Positions 35,075-47,449 are shown, counted from the first letter of the stretch. The stretch: DNA of 64,000 nucleotides from Ehretia macrophylla (GCA_037974665.1 CM075780.1:52865594-52929593), one strand, 5' to 3'. Numbers and translations: made by a program. Notes: generated from the sequence alone by a model not told the origin.

Positions 35075-35310
35075 CTACAGATATAGAACAAATACCAACC
35101 ACGATCATAGGTTATGCATGCATTATAGTTGTATCTAACATGTAAGTTAAACATAAACAAGAAGCAATTACAGCACGTTAAGCATATTTGGTTGCACATA
35201 AGCACATATAGAATCCGCTTAAGACTCTATTCAGGTTAAGACTCTTCCCCAGGAACCACTATTCAAAACCCGGACTACGCTAACTAAGGCTAGCCCTCTG
35301 CTAACTAAAG

Positions 35311-35328
35311 CTAGCTCTGATACCACTT
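35311..35328 (-). promoter_or_regulatory. Primer binding site of gypsy B (initiator tRNA-Met)
   Basis: It has the same TGGTATCAGAGC as in unit A, about ten bases inside LTR 3. Confidence 0.85.
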
Positions 35329-35335
35329 AAATAGG

Positions 35336-38300
35336 TGTCACGCCCCAGGACCAAGACTCGCGGAGGTTAAGGTCGGAGTGCAACGTGTCATTCAGCTTAA
35401 TACCTGTAAGATCTCTATTTTAATAACCTAAACATTCATTAACTTCCACAAGTAACTTCAAAAGAATGCACATGGCATTTGACATAAAAAGTCAAAACAA
35501 CCTGTTTCATAATTACAAGACCTAGCATCCCTGTTTGTACTTCTTACGTGGCCAAATACAGACATCTAGGCCTCAAACGAATGGTAATCAAACTTAGTAT
35601 GTAATTAATAGTTCCAAAAGAATATTACATAACACAAAGCTGTTCAAATGTACATCATCAGTTCCTATTATCAAACTAAGTCTGCAACACAAGCATGGAG
35701 GTCAACAAAGGCAGAAGTCAGTCTCATCACATAAAGCCTCATCGCCCTCAACTTGTATAGTTGGCTAGGCCTCGGTCTCACCTATAAGTATTAGAAAGAG
35801 GGGTGAGCCAGTCCTGCGTATAGCTCAGTAAGGATAAGAAAGAAAGGATTTCACAAAGGTTTTATATTTTCACAAACTTCTTTCCAAAACCATGCTATGC
35901 ATATGCATCAAGAATAACAAGATTAACATGGATGACAGATATACAGGAACGGACTAAACAATGTATCAATCAAGCATTTCTACTCTCCAAGGGTTATACC
36001 AAGTAAGAGTACATAAAACTTATAAGTGAACGTCATACATGGCAACAACATCAACACCAATACTCAATTCTACTCTCTAAGGGTTGTACCAAGCGAGAAA
36101 GTATGCTAATGATACGACCTAACTCTCCGAGGGTTGTACCATGCGAGAGAGAATACTAATAATATGTCCCAACTCTCTTAGGGTTGTACCAAGCGAGAGA
36201 GAGATAACACCAAAAATACGTCCCAACTCTCCAAGGGTTGTACCATGCGAGAGAGAATACTAATAATATGTCCCAACTCTCCTAGGGTTGTACCAAGCGA
36301 AAGAGAGATAATACCAAAAATACGTCCCAACTCTCCAATGGTTGTACCAAGCGAGAGATGGATGTGTATGATTCAAACTTAATCAAGCATACCTAAGCAA
36401 TTTACGTGATTCAACATATTCAAGCATATTCATGGCTCGAGCATAAACCAAGCATGTTCACGTATATTTCATGTACATAAAATATAAGCATGTAGTCATA
36501 AGTGCACCGTTTGGACAATCATGAATCCAACACCCAACATGGTGGAACATAATAATAACATTTAGAAAGTCACAACATAGCCATGTAAATTCATCAATCA
36601 ACACCACTTAACTGAATAATCAACAAGGGCTTTATATACTTCTCTAACTACAAGATTAATCAGCATGCAACCTCAATATCACCTCAAATCATACATATCT
36701 ATATCATAACAAATCTGGACGGCCTGCTATATCCTTAGAAATTATCAACCAAACCAATCTAAAACATGAAATAGGCAACTACAAGGCATACAAGTTGTAT
36801 AGGGCTTCATAATCAAGTTCCTATGCAAGATCTATTAACATTTATTCATAAAATCTACTTAAAACATACAAAATCAACCACTTAAATCTCTGTCCAGTTC
36901 TTATTTCAATCATATAGTAGCGATCTACATAATATAAACACATTATATGCTTCAAAACAAAGTTACTAATAATCACCAACATAGTTCTTCATAACATGAC
37001 CTGACTTTCTTCATTCAGTTACCCTAGCAAATGATTTTTGAATTTAGTCAATCATATATTGAATCTAAGATCTATGAATTCTTTAACTCTGGCCGCAAAT
37101 TTTGCTCAATTTCGACTTAAGATCTAAAAGTTATGACTATTTCCGTAAGATTGCACAAAAACTATCCAGCACCAGTACCTATCTAGGATGACCTACGATT
37201 GTTTCCATTTTTGGGGGTCTTAAAGTCAAAATTACCTTTATCTTATTTCTGCAATATTTGTTCAAAACTGAAAAATATAGGGACCCTCCAAATTTCAGCC
37301 TTTTTCGAGATCGTTTACTATTTTTAATACGCAAAAGAAACTTAAGGCAGTGAGCTGTCAGATTTCACAAAACATCCCGTAACCTACTGTCTTATGTGTT
37401 TTTTAGCATGAAAATGATTTTTCCTCATGACATGGACAACTGGAGAAATGTTTCCTTATGAGTTTTCGACCTTCTCTGAATTTTCCAAACTTTTATAAAA
37501 TCATCTACCTATAAAAACGGGCTAAAATTTCAGGTTTGTACAAATCTGTCCAGTGGCAGCAAAATTCTCAATACCTACTGTCTTGTATATTTTCGGGCAT
37601 GAAAATGATTTTTCCTCATGACATGGACAAATGAAGAAATGTTTCTATATGAGTTTTATACATTTTCTGAATTTTTCAGATTTTTATAAAATCATCCACC
37701 CATAAAAACGGGATAAAAATTTTGACTGCTCAAATCTGTCCAGAATGGTTATTCTGAAAATTCTTGTATGTTTTGCTACCATATCATCAATAACAACACC
37801 TATTCATTCAAGCAACCTAAATAAGCAACAATCAACTATATTTGTATAGCTAGATACAAGCTTCATCATTAATAACATTCAAAAATTTCAGAAACATAAC
37901 ATTGGTCTAAATCATCAACAAGCATGCTTTCAACAATTCTAGTCCATGGAATTTCAAATATAACTTCATACAAGCCTCACAAACCCATCATTATGCATTT
38001 ATATCTCATAAATAATCATTTTGAAAGAACCCTCACTTTTGCTCTTCTGTTCTAGACGGAAATGGATCAAGACTCCCTTGAAGAAAACTAAGAAACACAA
38101 GGAAATATGCTAGGGATGGCTTGGAGATCTTCTTCCCCCTCTTCCTCTCTTCTCTTGGTTGAGTTCTCTAGTATGTGTGTAGAGATTTTGTGTGTGTTGA
38201 GTGGTGTAGTGTGTGTTGTAGGGATTTGGTGTGTGTTGAGTGGTGTAGTGTGTGTTGAGATAATATCTAAGTTGTCTAATGACGAGAGTGCCCTCCAACT

Positions 38301-38556
38301 AAACTATGTTTTACTAGCATGCCATTTTGTCCTACTCAAGTTATTTTGGTTCTTATCTAAGTATTCTAGTTAGATAGCCTACGCAATAAAATCCAATTAT
38401 CGTATAGGGTATTTAAAATACTCGAATGCACGGTAACCAATGCAATGCACGTAAATCGAGACAAATGCACATAAATTAATTTAAAAGCAATACAAAATGA
38501 TTTAATTATGTATGATATAACCTATATGCATACATGTTCTCGGACCAGGTCTTATA
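35336..38556 (-). repeat. Gypsy LTR 3 (rightmost)
   Basis: It starts TGTCACGCCCCAGGACC and ends GGTCTTATA, with the usual CA terminus mutated to TA. It contains seven minisatellite units (35979-36360) against nine in the other LTRs, and is correspondingly shorter. Confidence 0.92.
35979..36360 (+). repeat. Minisatellite in LTR 3, seven units
   Basis: Units start near 35979, 36071, 36120, 36170, 36225, 36274 and 36329, with the same core as in LTR 1. Confidence 0.9.
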
Positions 38557-38604
38557 TTCATCATCTACATCTTCATTCTCCCTCTCTACTTCTAAACTTG
38601 CGTT

Positions 38605-40078
38605 TGTTGGGAAATATACATGATAATTAAAATAATTGCGCAACGAAAAATTAATCATGTATCCGTTCATGTTTAATTATGCAGATCTAAATCAGATAAT
38701 AATTTAATCTAATTAAATTAAATCCGCAATAGTTCTAGGATTACCTCTTGAAGCGTAGTTCGATGTAGAATCTGAATCAAGCTCCCCACGTGTAAAGCCT
38801 CCAAGATTGATCCACATAGAATCTGCACTTGCTAATTGGATTTCTACCCCCACTAGGTTTCAAGATAAATCCTATATATTTTTCTGTCTGATAAATTGTG
38901 CTAGCTATTGTCTGTCAGAATGCTGCAATATATAGGAGACACATCATGACCTAGGGTCATATGTGGACTGGACTAAAATAACCAGTCTTGGGCTCTATAA
39001 CAATCAAATCACCATCTAATTACTACGAGCCCAATTAAATTAATATTTAGGACAATTCTAAATTTAATTTAATCTTTTCTCTAATCCAATTAATCTGCAA
39101 ATTCCATTTGTACGTGACCTCTCGGGTTCATAATTAATCGGCAGCGAATAATTAATTCCTCTAATTAATTAAATTAGAACTCTTTTTAATTAATTCACAA
39201 ATCGTGAGTGACACCTAGCAGTGTATCACGATTACCCAATTAAAGATAAAGTGCAAGTATGCAAACCCAAATAGTAATTTATCTGCAATCAAATCCTACT
39301 GTCTCAATTATCCCGATCGAGCCAAAGTCATGGATTGGGTCGTCAAACTCTCTTACTCGACCATATGCCAAAATCCAATTAATTAGTGACTAACGAATAA
39401 TTAGTGAAATGACTTTCACTATTCCACATTGGCCAAGGATTTCAAGTCACTCAATTAATCATATTGCATAGAACACCCAATTGACAGTTTATGTGTCTAC
39501 ATATACATATCCGCATGACGGAATAAATCACAACCACTGAATACATTGTCTAATCCATGATTAGGACTAGCTTATTTGCACTAGCAAATCATGACATTCG
39601 TAATCATGAGATAATCGTAGTATCTCAGGTCTGAGGATTAATCGCATAATTACATGATACAACGAATTATTGACATTCCATGTAATTCGTTGTATTGGTG
39701 GTCAAGTCCAGTTATTTATTCACAATAAGTACTTATACATCCACTAAAACGATATGAGACAAATCGCCCAAACCAATATCTCATATAATTTGGTTAGTAG
39801 ACTGTAATCCAATCTATCTGGATAAACTAACGCCCAATTAGTTTATCCTATGATCGGGGACAACTTTTAGAATATATTAGTAATATAGATTCTGTCACTC
39901 ATATCCTTACTTCTAAGAATGAAATCTATAAATAGTATTCTAAGGACTTTATTTATTTAATCAAAACATTTATATTAAATAAATAAACTGCCCATATTAA
40001 ATTAATTAATAAATTAAATAACACATTATCCATAATTCTAAAATATAATTTATTGGCTTTTGGGCATTATTCCTAACA
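38605..40078 (-). repeat. Copia LTR, left (3' LTR)
   Basis: 1474 bp, from TGTTGGG to CCTAACA. It is adjacent to 'atcctccacttgcac' at 40079, the complement of a copia polypurine tract. Confidence 0.92.
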
Positions 40079-40428
40079 ATCCTCCACTTGCACTAAAGCC
40101 AATCAGAATGGTATCTCATACCCATCCCCTCTAAGTGTTGATCCAAAGACTGCTTAGTCCAAGCCTTGGTCAACGAATCAGCAGTGTTATCTGCTGAAGC
40201 TACTTTCTGCATCACTATGTCGCCTCTTCCCACAATTTCTCAGATAATGTGGTAACGCCTCTCTACATGTTTGGATATTTGGTGAGACCTTGGTTCCTTA
40301 GCTTGCGGTATCGCTCCATTATTATAACAATGCAAAGGCATTGCAACCTCAATGGAGGGAACCACTCCGAGTTCCGAGATGAACTTCTTGATCCAAATTG
40401 CTTCTTTTGCTGCATCTGATGCTGCAAT

Positions 40429-41430
40429 CTATTCGGCTTCTGTAGTGGAATCTACAGTCGTACTCTGTTTGGAACTCTTCCAACTGACCGCTCCTCCATT
40501 ACAAACGAAAATGAATCCAGATGTGGATTTACAATCATCCACATCATACTGAAAATAAGAGTCAGTGAAACCCTCGATTTTCAATTCCCCTCCTCCATAT
40601 ACCAAGACCATATCCTTAGTCCTATTCAGGTATTTCAGGATATTCTTGACTGCTATCCAGTGTTTCTCACCTGGCTCTGACTGATATCTGCTAGTAACAC
40701 TTACAGCATGAGCGATATCAGGCCTAGACATAGCATGGCATACATAAGGCTTCCAATTGCTGAAACGTATGGAATCCTACTCATCCTCTCTCTTTCTTCA
40801 GCTATCTTAGGACTCATAGCCCTAGAGAGATGAATGCCATGTCTAAAAGGTAACATCCCCCTTTTAGAATCTTGCATGTTAAACCTCTTTAACACCTTAT
40901 CTATGTACGTATTCTGGGAAAAACCTATCAATCCTTTCAACCTATCTCTATAGATTCGAATTCCTAGGATATAGGTTGTTTCTCCCAAGTCTTTCATAAA
41001 GAATGTTCCTAATAACTAGACCTTGACAGATGTCATCATACCAATGCCATTCCCAATCAGTAGTATGTCATCTACATCCAAGATGAGGAATGTAACTGTT
41101 TTATTGCTGACTGTCTTGTAAACACAAGGCTCATCTTCATTCTTAATGAAGCCAAATGTTCTAACAACCTCGTCAAAACGTTTGTTCCAACTCCTTGAGG
41201 CTTGTTTGAGTCCATAGATGGATCTCTTTAGCTTGCACATTTTGTGACTTTCACCCATGGATTCAAAACCCATTGGATGTTCCATATAAATGTATTCTTC
41301 AATGAAGCCATTAAGAAAAGTCGTTTTTGACATCCATCTACCTATCTTATAATTATAGTGTGCAACTATAGCCAATAAAATCCTAATGGATTTGAGCATT
41401 GCTACTGGCGAGAAGGTTTCCTCATAGTCA
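40429..41430 (-). pseudogene. Copia reverse transcriptase and RNase H, broken
   Basis: Reverse transcriptase blocks are in 41016-41399: LNGFIEEYIYMEHPMGF, KLKRSIYGLKQASRSWN and the catalytic LDVDDILLIGN, where the family usually has YVDD. The next segment (40701-40997) has MKDLGETTYILGIRI and MYAMLC, and RNase H with DVDDCKSTSGFIF and VSWKSSKQSTTVDSTTEAE is at 40429-40731. The pieces lie in different frames, with stops between them. It is a dead copy of the copia pol gene. Confidence 0.88.
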
Positions 41431-41868
41431 ACTCCTCTGATGATAAGCTTTTGCCACTAACCTTGCTTTGAAGGTTTCCACCTTCCCATCTACACCCTTC
41501 TTTCTCTTATATACCCATTTGTACCCAATAGGTACAATACCTTCAGGTGGGTCTACAAGATTCCAGACTTAATTGGTGTGCATTGAATCCATCTCTGATT
41601 TCATGGCTTCAAGCCATTTTCCTGAGTCCCTATCAGAAATAGCTTCTTCATAGGTTAGGGGATCATCGACATGATCACCATCATCCAATGTGAACAACTC
41701 TTGTCCTTGTCTATGAAGGTAGCTATATCTTGTGGGGGGGACAAACAATCCTTAAAGATTTGTGTATCTGTGGTGAAGCGGATGGTTCTTCTTGAATAGT
41801 TTCATCCTGGATCAAATTCTGGGTTTCTACCTGGTCAATTGGTTGCCCAATGTTTCCCTCATTAAGCT

Positions 41869-42220
41869 CTACTTTTCTCCCCAAACTACGTCATTGGATG
41901 AACTCTTCCTCCAAGAATATGGCATATCTGCTGACGAAGACTCTCTGGTCAGTAAGGGAATAAAAGTTGTATCCCGACGAATCGTTGGGATAACCAATGA
42001 ATCTGACTTTGTCAGATCTCGCTTCCAATTTCTCAATTTTAAGCCTTTTAATGTAAGCAGGACAACCCCATACCCTAATGTGATTAAAGCTGGACTTCTT
42101 ATTTCTCCAAATCTCATAAGGAGTGCTTACAACTGATTTAGAAGTGACCATATTCAAGATGTATGCCGCAGTGAGAAGAGCATGGCCCCAAAGGCTAATA
42201 GATAAATCGTTATAAATCAT
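41869..42220 (-). pseudogene. Copia integrase C-terminal part
   Basis: The stretch includes LWGHALLTAAYILNMV, TPYEIWRNKKSS, HIRVWGCPAYIK and FIGYPNDSSGYNFY, all typical of the part after the integrase catalytic core. The zinc-binding and DDE core regions that should precede it are absent, because protease sequence is met at about 42350. Confidence 0.85.
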
Positions 42221-42343
42221 TATCGATCATTTATATTGTCATCTTTCTTTATATCAAGTATATGAATCCCATTTACTAGTTTGTCAGTGCCAACACATTT
42301 ATTTTTCAAATAAATGAAATATCCATTATCCATAAATTTAAAT

Positions 42344-42526
42344 TCAAAACCATTTTTGAACCAAAACTAAAATAGAAATGATATTCCTTAAGGCACTAAG
42401 CAAAAATAAACAATTGTCTAAAATTAAAGTAAATTCTGATGACAAAGTAAGACAACATGTCCCTACAGCTAATGCAGCAACTGTTGCTCCATTTCCCACC
42501 TTCAGGACCACGTCGCCTTCTCCCAA
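42344..42526 (-). pseudogene. Copia protease remnant
   Basis: GNGATVAALAVGT followed by LSSEFTLILDNCLFL and LRNIISILVL fits the segment after the protease active site in copia polyproteins. The DSGA-type active site and the gag zinc knuckle are missing. Confidence 0.75.
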
Positions 42527-42613
42527 AGCTCTACTCCTCCTCAGTTCCTTTCATCTGCCTTTGATATATAATGAGCATATTCAAGAGCTGAGGTAAGGTG
42601 CGCTCGATGTGAT

Positions 42614-43144
42614 TCATCTGGAAATTGATAATGAAGGAATGGTAGGATTCAGGAAGAGACTGAAGATCAAGTCAGTTTGCAAGTTCGAATCCATAGTGAA
42701 ATTCAAGGATTTAAGACGCTCGATCAAACTGATCATCTTAAGAACATGCGTATTGACATCTGATCCCTTACTCATCCTCAATCGGAACAATTCCCTAGAT
42801 ATCTCATATCTAGCAACCCTATTCTTCACACCATATAACTCTTGCAAGTGTATGATGATTTCAGTGACATCTTCCATGTCCTCGTGTTGACGTTAAAGTT
42901 CATTTGACATTGAAGCCAAAACATAGCTCCTGACCTTCAACGCATCATCACGCCATTTCCTAAAGGTTTTCAGTTCCTCTTCAGTTGCCTCCTCAGGCAA
43001 CTCTTCAGGAAGTGGACTATCAAGCACATATTCAATCTTCTCGGATCTCAGTATAATTTTCAAGTTGCGGAACCAGTCAGCAAAATTTGTTCCAGTCAAA
43101 CAGTTCTTATCTAGGATAGTTGCAAGAGGATTCATTTTTGACAT
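42614..43144 (-). pseudogene. Copia gag remnant
   Basis: The N-terminus is at 42893-43144 (LTGTNFADWFRNLKIILRSE) and the following part at 42614-42877 (YEISRELFRLRMSKGSDVN, MISLIERLKSL). The two lie in different frames, and the C-terminal knuckle region is deleted. Confidence 0.85.
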
Positions 43145-45256
43145 GTAACTGCAGAAATTAATTTGAAATTGGATAACGTATTATTAACTATTTGACTTGG
43201 GTCTTTAAATCAAATAGTATCCCCACTAAATTTTTTGAATTCCACACTTTCCTAGTAGAAAACGGAAAATCAAATAAATGATTTTCTTAGTGGATTGGGG
43301 GCCCATTAATTTTTGTTTCACCTTACATTATAGATTCTTGATGATACAAAGACTAATAGGTGAATAACACCTTATTCAATGCATCACATACAAATTCCAA
43401 TTTTCTTGCCTACAATTCCCTTGACCTCACATTATAGATTTTTGGTCTCTAAAAATTGTTTAAGTCAAACCCATTATCCTAGGAAACTTGGATCAATGCA
43501 ATACCGATCCCTCACATGATAGATTTTTGGTAGCCAGTAAAAATCCAAATTCTCCTACATCTCATGTTTTATAGACTTAGTTTACATATTAATACAAATA
43601 AATAGCCCCTATGTATCCACAGCCAGCTACTCACTTGCCTAACACATAAACTAATCTATGATAATAGAAGGCAATGATATAATCTACACTTAGACTACAT
43701 CATTATTAATTTAATATTTGGAGTGGGAAGATTTGCCAGTCTTTAATTAAAGTCTCACTTTTCACATGCTTCTGGTTTCAATTTATCACATAAACTGAAC
43801 TAGAAACATTCACGCATTTAATATATATCGCATAATAAATAAATGCATGTAAATAAATAGGATGATCATGGACTAGGAGCACTATCAACCCGAGCCACTA
43901 GGTTGAATTCCTAAAATAAAATTAGGGCCCAATAGTTGGGCTACTCCTTGTTGGAATTCACAAAACTCCTTCTGCGAACCGGGTCCACCAACTCCTTGAT
44001 GCGTCCTGCTTGATCTTCTTGTTACATTTATGTAAATAGATTCCTAATCTAGTGGGATACATAAATGGGAATAGGGGTTTTACATTATCAAAATGGATAA
44101 GAGGCATGCAAGTCCCATTTAAATAATTTACATAAAATCCAAATTAATAAATAAATGTACATTCATTCATTCATCATTCATTCTAGTCCATGATCATCCA
44201 AGCACTCAATCATAAATATAATAAGTAATCCACAAATATGCCACAATTAATTTCCTTGATATAATCTCATTATATCTAATTGCCTAAATTTAATAAACCA
44301 TTTATTAAATAAGCAAAAATATCTCATATTTCTAAAATAAATAAAATACCTTTTATTTACTTAATCTAATTAATAAAAAATTTATTAACATATTTCAAAT
44401 ACATAAACCACCTTTTATTTATTTAATATAATTAATAAATAATTTATTAATAAAATCTCTTAATATCCTCTTGGGTTTTAACAAAAATTGAGTTCTATTA
44501 AAATAGAGCTTTTAGGGCCAAATTAAATAACCCTACCTCAGCCCAATCAATTTAAAACAATGTTTTAAAAATAACTGAAGAAAGCCCAATATATTAATAG
44601 CCCAACAGAAAATAAATAAAATAAATGATGCCCACAATCCATGACCCATAACCCTTGGATCATGGGTTTGGACCTGGATCCAAATCCCCAATTGGATTCA
44701 GATCTGGGTCAGAACCCTAGATCCAAAAAAAACTTTTTTTTTTCTTTTCTTTCCTTCTTCCCCAGCGCCCCCCCTCCCCCCCCCCCCCCCCCTCCCCCTC
44801 CACCTCTTCCCCTTCCCCTTCCCCTTCCCCTTCCCTTTCCCCTTCCCCTTCCTTTCCTTGCTTTGGCAGCGGCGCTGCAAGGCAGCAGCTCCATCAGGCG
44901 CTGCTGAGGAAGCAGCGGCACCTCTTGGCGATGCTGTGGCAGCAGCGCCCAGAGCTGCTGTTGCAGCAGTGTCGTGCGCTGCTGCCTGGGGTGGGTGGGT
45001 TTTTCAAAATTTATAAAAAAAAAAAATGTTTTCAAAAATATTCTGAAAAATATATACAATATATATATAAACAAAATAGTTAAAATTTTCAGAAACACAC
45101 TTTTCATAAAAAAATTAATTATGAAAAACACTTTTCCATATAAATTGGGAAGGAAGATTTTGGGCTATTTTTCAATCACAAAATTAAACAACTTTAATTT
45201 CAATATAAGAGATATAGGAAATTGTGCCATAAACATTAAATTGCATAATAAACATG
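43145..45256 (-). other. Long untranslated leader of the copia element
   Basis: About 2.1 kb separate the primer site from gag, long for a copia leader. It contains several similar blocks with 'cacattatagatttttgg' (43320-43560), a C- and CT-rich tract (44760-44860), and a GC-rich patch with many GCAGC/GCTGC units (44865-44990). Frames crossing the last two are low-complexity and are not called as genes. Confidence 0.6.
44760..44990. repeat. CT-rich run and CAG/CTG-rich patch in the copia leader
   Basis: A run of C with few T (44766-44795), then CCCCTT units to about 44855, then alternating GCAGC and GCTGC elements that could form hairpins. Confidence 0.8.
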
Positions 45257-45257
45257 A

Positions 45258-45275
45258 ACGGTGGCTCTGATACCA
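45258..45275 (-). promoter_or_regulatory. Primer binding site of the copia element (initiator tRNA-Met)
   Basis: Read on the minus strand the sequence TGGTATCAGAGCCAC follows the right LTR directly and is complementary to the 3' end of initiator tRNA-Met. Confidence 0.88.
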
Positions 45276-45276
45276 C

Positions 45277-46769
45277 TGTTGGGAAATATACATGATAATT
45301 AAAATAATTGCGCAGTGAAAAATTAATCATGTATCCGTCCATGTTTAATTATGCAGATCTAAATCAGATAATAATTTAATCTAATTAAATTAAATCTACA
45401 ATAGTTCTAGGATTACCTCTTGAAGCGTAATTCGATGTAGAATCTGAATCAAGCTCCCCACGTGTGAAGCCTCCAAGATTGATCCACGCAGAATTTGCAC
45501 TTGCTAATTGGATTTCTACCCCCACTAGGTTTCTAGAGAAATCCTATATATTTTTCTGACTGATAAATTGTGCTAGCTATTGTCTGTCAGAATGCTGCAA
45601 TATATAGGAGACACATCATGACCTAGGGTCATATGTGGACTGGACTAAAATAACCAGTCTTGGGCTCTATAATAATCAGATCACCATCTAATTACTACGA
45701 GCCCAATTAAATTTAGGATGCCCAATTAAATTAATATTTAGGACAATCCTAAATTTAATTTAATCTTTTCTCTAATCCAATTAATCTGCAAATTCCATTT
45801 GTGTGTGACCTATCGGGTTCATAATTAATCGGCAGCGAATAATTAATTCCTCTAATTAATTAAATTAGAACTTTTTTTAATTAATTCACAAATCGTGAGT
45901 GACACCTAGCAGTGTATCACGATTACCCAATTAAAGATGAAGTGCAAGTATGCGAACCCAAAGAGTAATTTATCTACAATCAAATCCTACAGTCTCAATT
46001 ATCCCAATTGAGTTAGAGTCATGGATTGGGTCGTCAAACTCTCTTACTTGACCATATGCCAAAACCCAATTAATTAGTGACTAATGAATAATTAGTGAAA
46101 CGACTTCCACTATTCTACATTGGCCAAGGATTTCAAGTCACTCAATTAATCAGATTGCATAGGACACCCAATTGACAGTTTCCGTGTCTACACATACATT
46201 TCCGCATGACGGAATAAATCACAACCACTGAATACATTGTCTAATCCATGATTATGATTAGCTTATTTGCACCAGCAAATCATGACATTCATAATCATGA
46301 GATAATCGTAGTGTCTCAGGTCTGAGGATTAATCGCATAATTACATGATACAACGAATTATTGACATTCCATGTAATTCGTTGTATCGGTGGTCAAGTCC
46401 AGTTACTTATTCACAATAAGTACTTATACATCCACTAAAACGATATGAGACAAATCGCCCAAATCAATATCTCATATAATTTGGTTAGTAGACTGTAATC
46501 CAATCTATCCGGATAAACTAACGTCCAATTAGTTTATCCTATGATCGAGGACAACTTTTAGAATATATTAGTAATATAGATTCCGTCACTCATATCATTA
46601 CTCCTAAGGATGGAATCTATAAATAATATTCTAAGAACTTTATTTATTTAATCAAAATATTTATATTAAATAAATAAACTGTCCATATTAAATTAATAAA
46701 TAAATTAAATAACACATTATCCATAATTTCAAAATATAATTTATTGGCTTTTGAACATTATTCCTAACA
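45277..46769 (-). repeat. Copia LTR, right (5' LTR)
   Basis: 1493 bp. It differs from the left LTR by scattered substitutions and a short duplication of 'gcccaattaaattta' sequence at about 45701-45735, which indicates an insertion of some age. Confidence 0.92.
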
Positions 46770-46774
46770 GCGTT

Positions 46775-46925
46775 AATAGCACTCCACCCCCATAATTTGT
46801 TGATATTACACAGGTCCCTCCTTCTCCACCATGGTAGCAAGCTACTTAATATGGAAGGCTCAACTCACCACCTTTCTAACCTTTAATGATCTCCTTAAAT
46901 ATTTGTATGGCTCAATGACGGACCC
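46775..46925 (+). pseudogene. Fragment of a copia-like gag (UBN2-type N-terminus)
   Basis: From 46831 the frame reads MVASYLIWKAQLTTFLTF and then LLKYLYGSMTDPPP, which fits the conserved start of plant copia gag proteins (form: NYLLWKAQ...L..Y.DGS...PP). It breaks off in a C-rich and T-rich tract. The younger copia element inserted just upstream of it. Confidence 0.55.
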
Positions 46926-47449
46926 CCCACCCCCCTTTTCTTTTTTTCTTTTTTTTTTAAATTATATGTTAAAAAAATTTGTCAAAGAAGTTCGGCCCCC
47001 CATATATATTGTGTCTACCCCTTTCCCAACCTTAACCAAACTTTTTATATAAAATAATATTATAATTATAACTTTAATTATTACATTTTTTATTTTTTTT
47101 AAAAAAATAATTTTTCTTACATTTCCTATATCCACCGACTAAACCTCAATCTCCTTTTCTTCCTTTCTTATTTTCTTATTCTTCTAAGTTTCTTCATCTT
47201 TCTCAAGCGGATCATCTCCCCTAAGGTAAGTTTTATTAAATTTATGTTTATTTATTAAATTTTGTTTGTTATATAATTTTATCTATAATTTATTTAGTTA
47301 ATTTTTTTTTCAGTGGATAAATATCTTGATTCCTGAGGAAAAAACTAATTAAGGTAATCAATTTGACTAAAATACTTTTCTTTATATTTTTTAGTGTATG
47401 TTCTTTGTCAATTATATTTTAATGTCAATTTTAATATTTGCTTCATATA
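46926..47449. other. AT-rich sequence with exon/intron-like signals, unassigned
   Basis: A pyrimidine-rich stretch (47140-47220) ends in a GTAAGT donor-like site at about 47225, followed by an AT-rich stretch ending in a TTTTTTTTTCAG acceptor-like site at about 47313. This could be the 5' part of a decayed gene or hAT-type element, but no protein supports it. Confidence 0.3.

Larger units (their letters stand above)
19180..38556 (-). mobile_element. Tandem Ty3/gypsy chromovirus array: LTR-internal-LTR-internal-LTR
   Basis: Three similar LTRs (19180-22500, 27248-30575, 35336-38556) alternate with two internal regions (22501-27247 and 30576-35335). Everything reads on the minus strand, so the gag end is at the right of each internal region. 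Domain order is gag, protease, reverse transcriptase, RNase H, integrase and chromodomain-like C-terminus, as in Ty3/gypsy chromoviruses; the long LTR fits the Tekay/Del group. The middle LTR serves both units, which points to unequal recombination between LTRs. No exact 5-bp target duplication flanks the whole array (TCTTC at the left, TTCAT at the right). Confidence 0.92.
38605..46769 (-). mobile_element. Ty1/copia retrotransposon, decayed, with 5-bp target duplication
   Basis: Two LTRs (38605-40078 and 45277-46769) begin TGTTGGGAAATATACATG and end CCTAACA. The exact 5-bp repeat GCGTT flanks the element (38600-38604 and 46770-46774). A primer site for initiator tRNA-Met is inside the right LTR and a polypurine tract beside the left LTR, so it reads on the minus strand. 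The domain order gag, protease, integrase, reverse transcriptase, RNase H is that of copia. The genes are broken, and a large internal part is missing between protease and the integrase C-terminus. Confidence 0.93.

Noticed and set aside
44641..45131. Open frames encoding proline/leucine-rich or glycine/arginine-rich proteins
   Set aside because: They are translations of a CT-rich low-complexity tract and GCAGC repeats in the copia leader, open on both strands for that reason.
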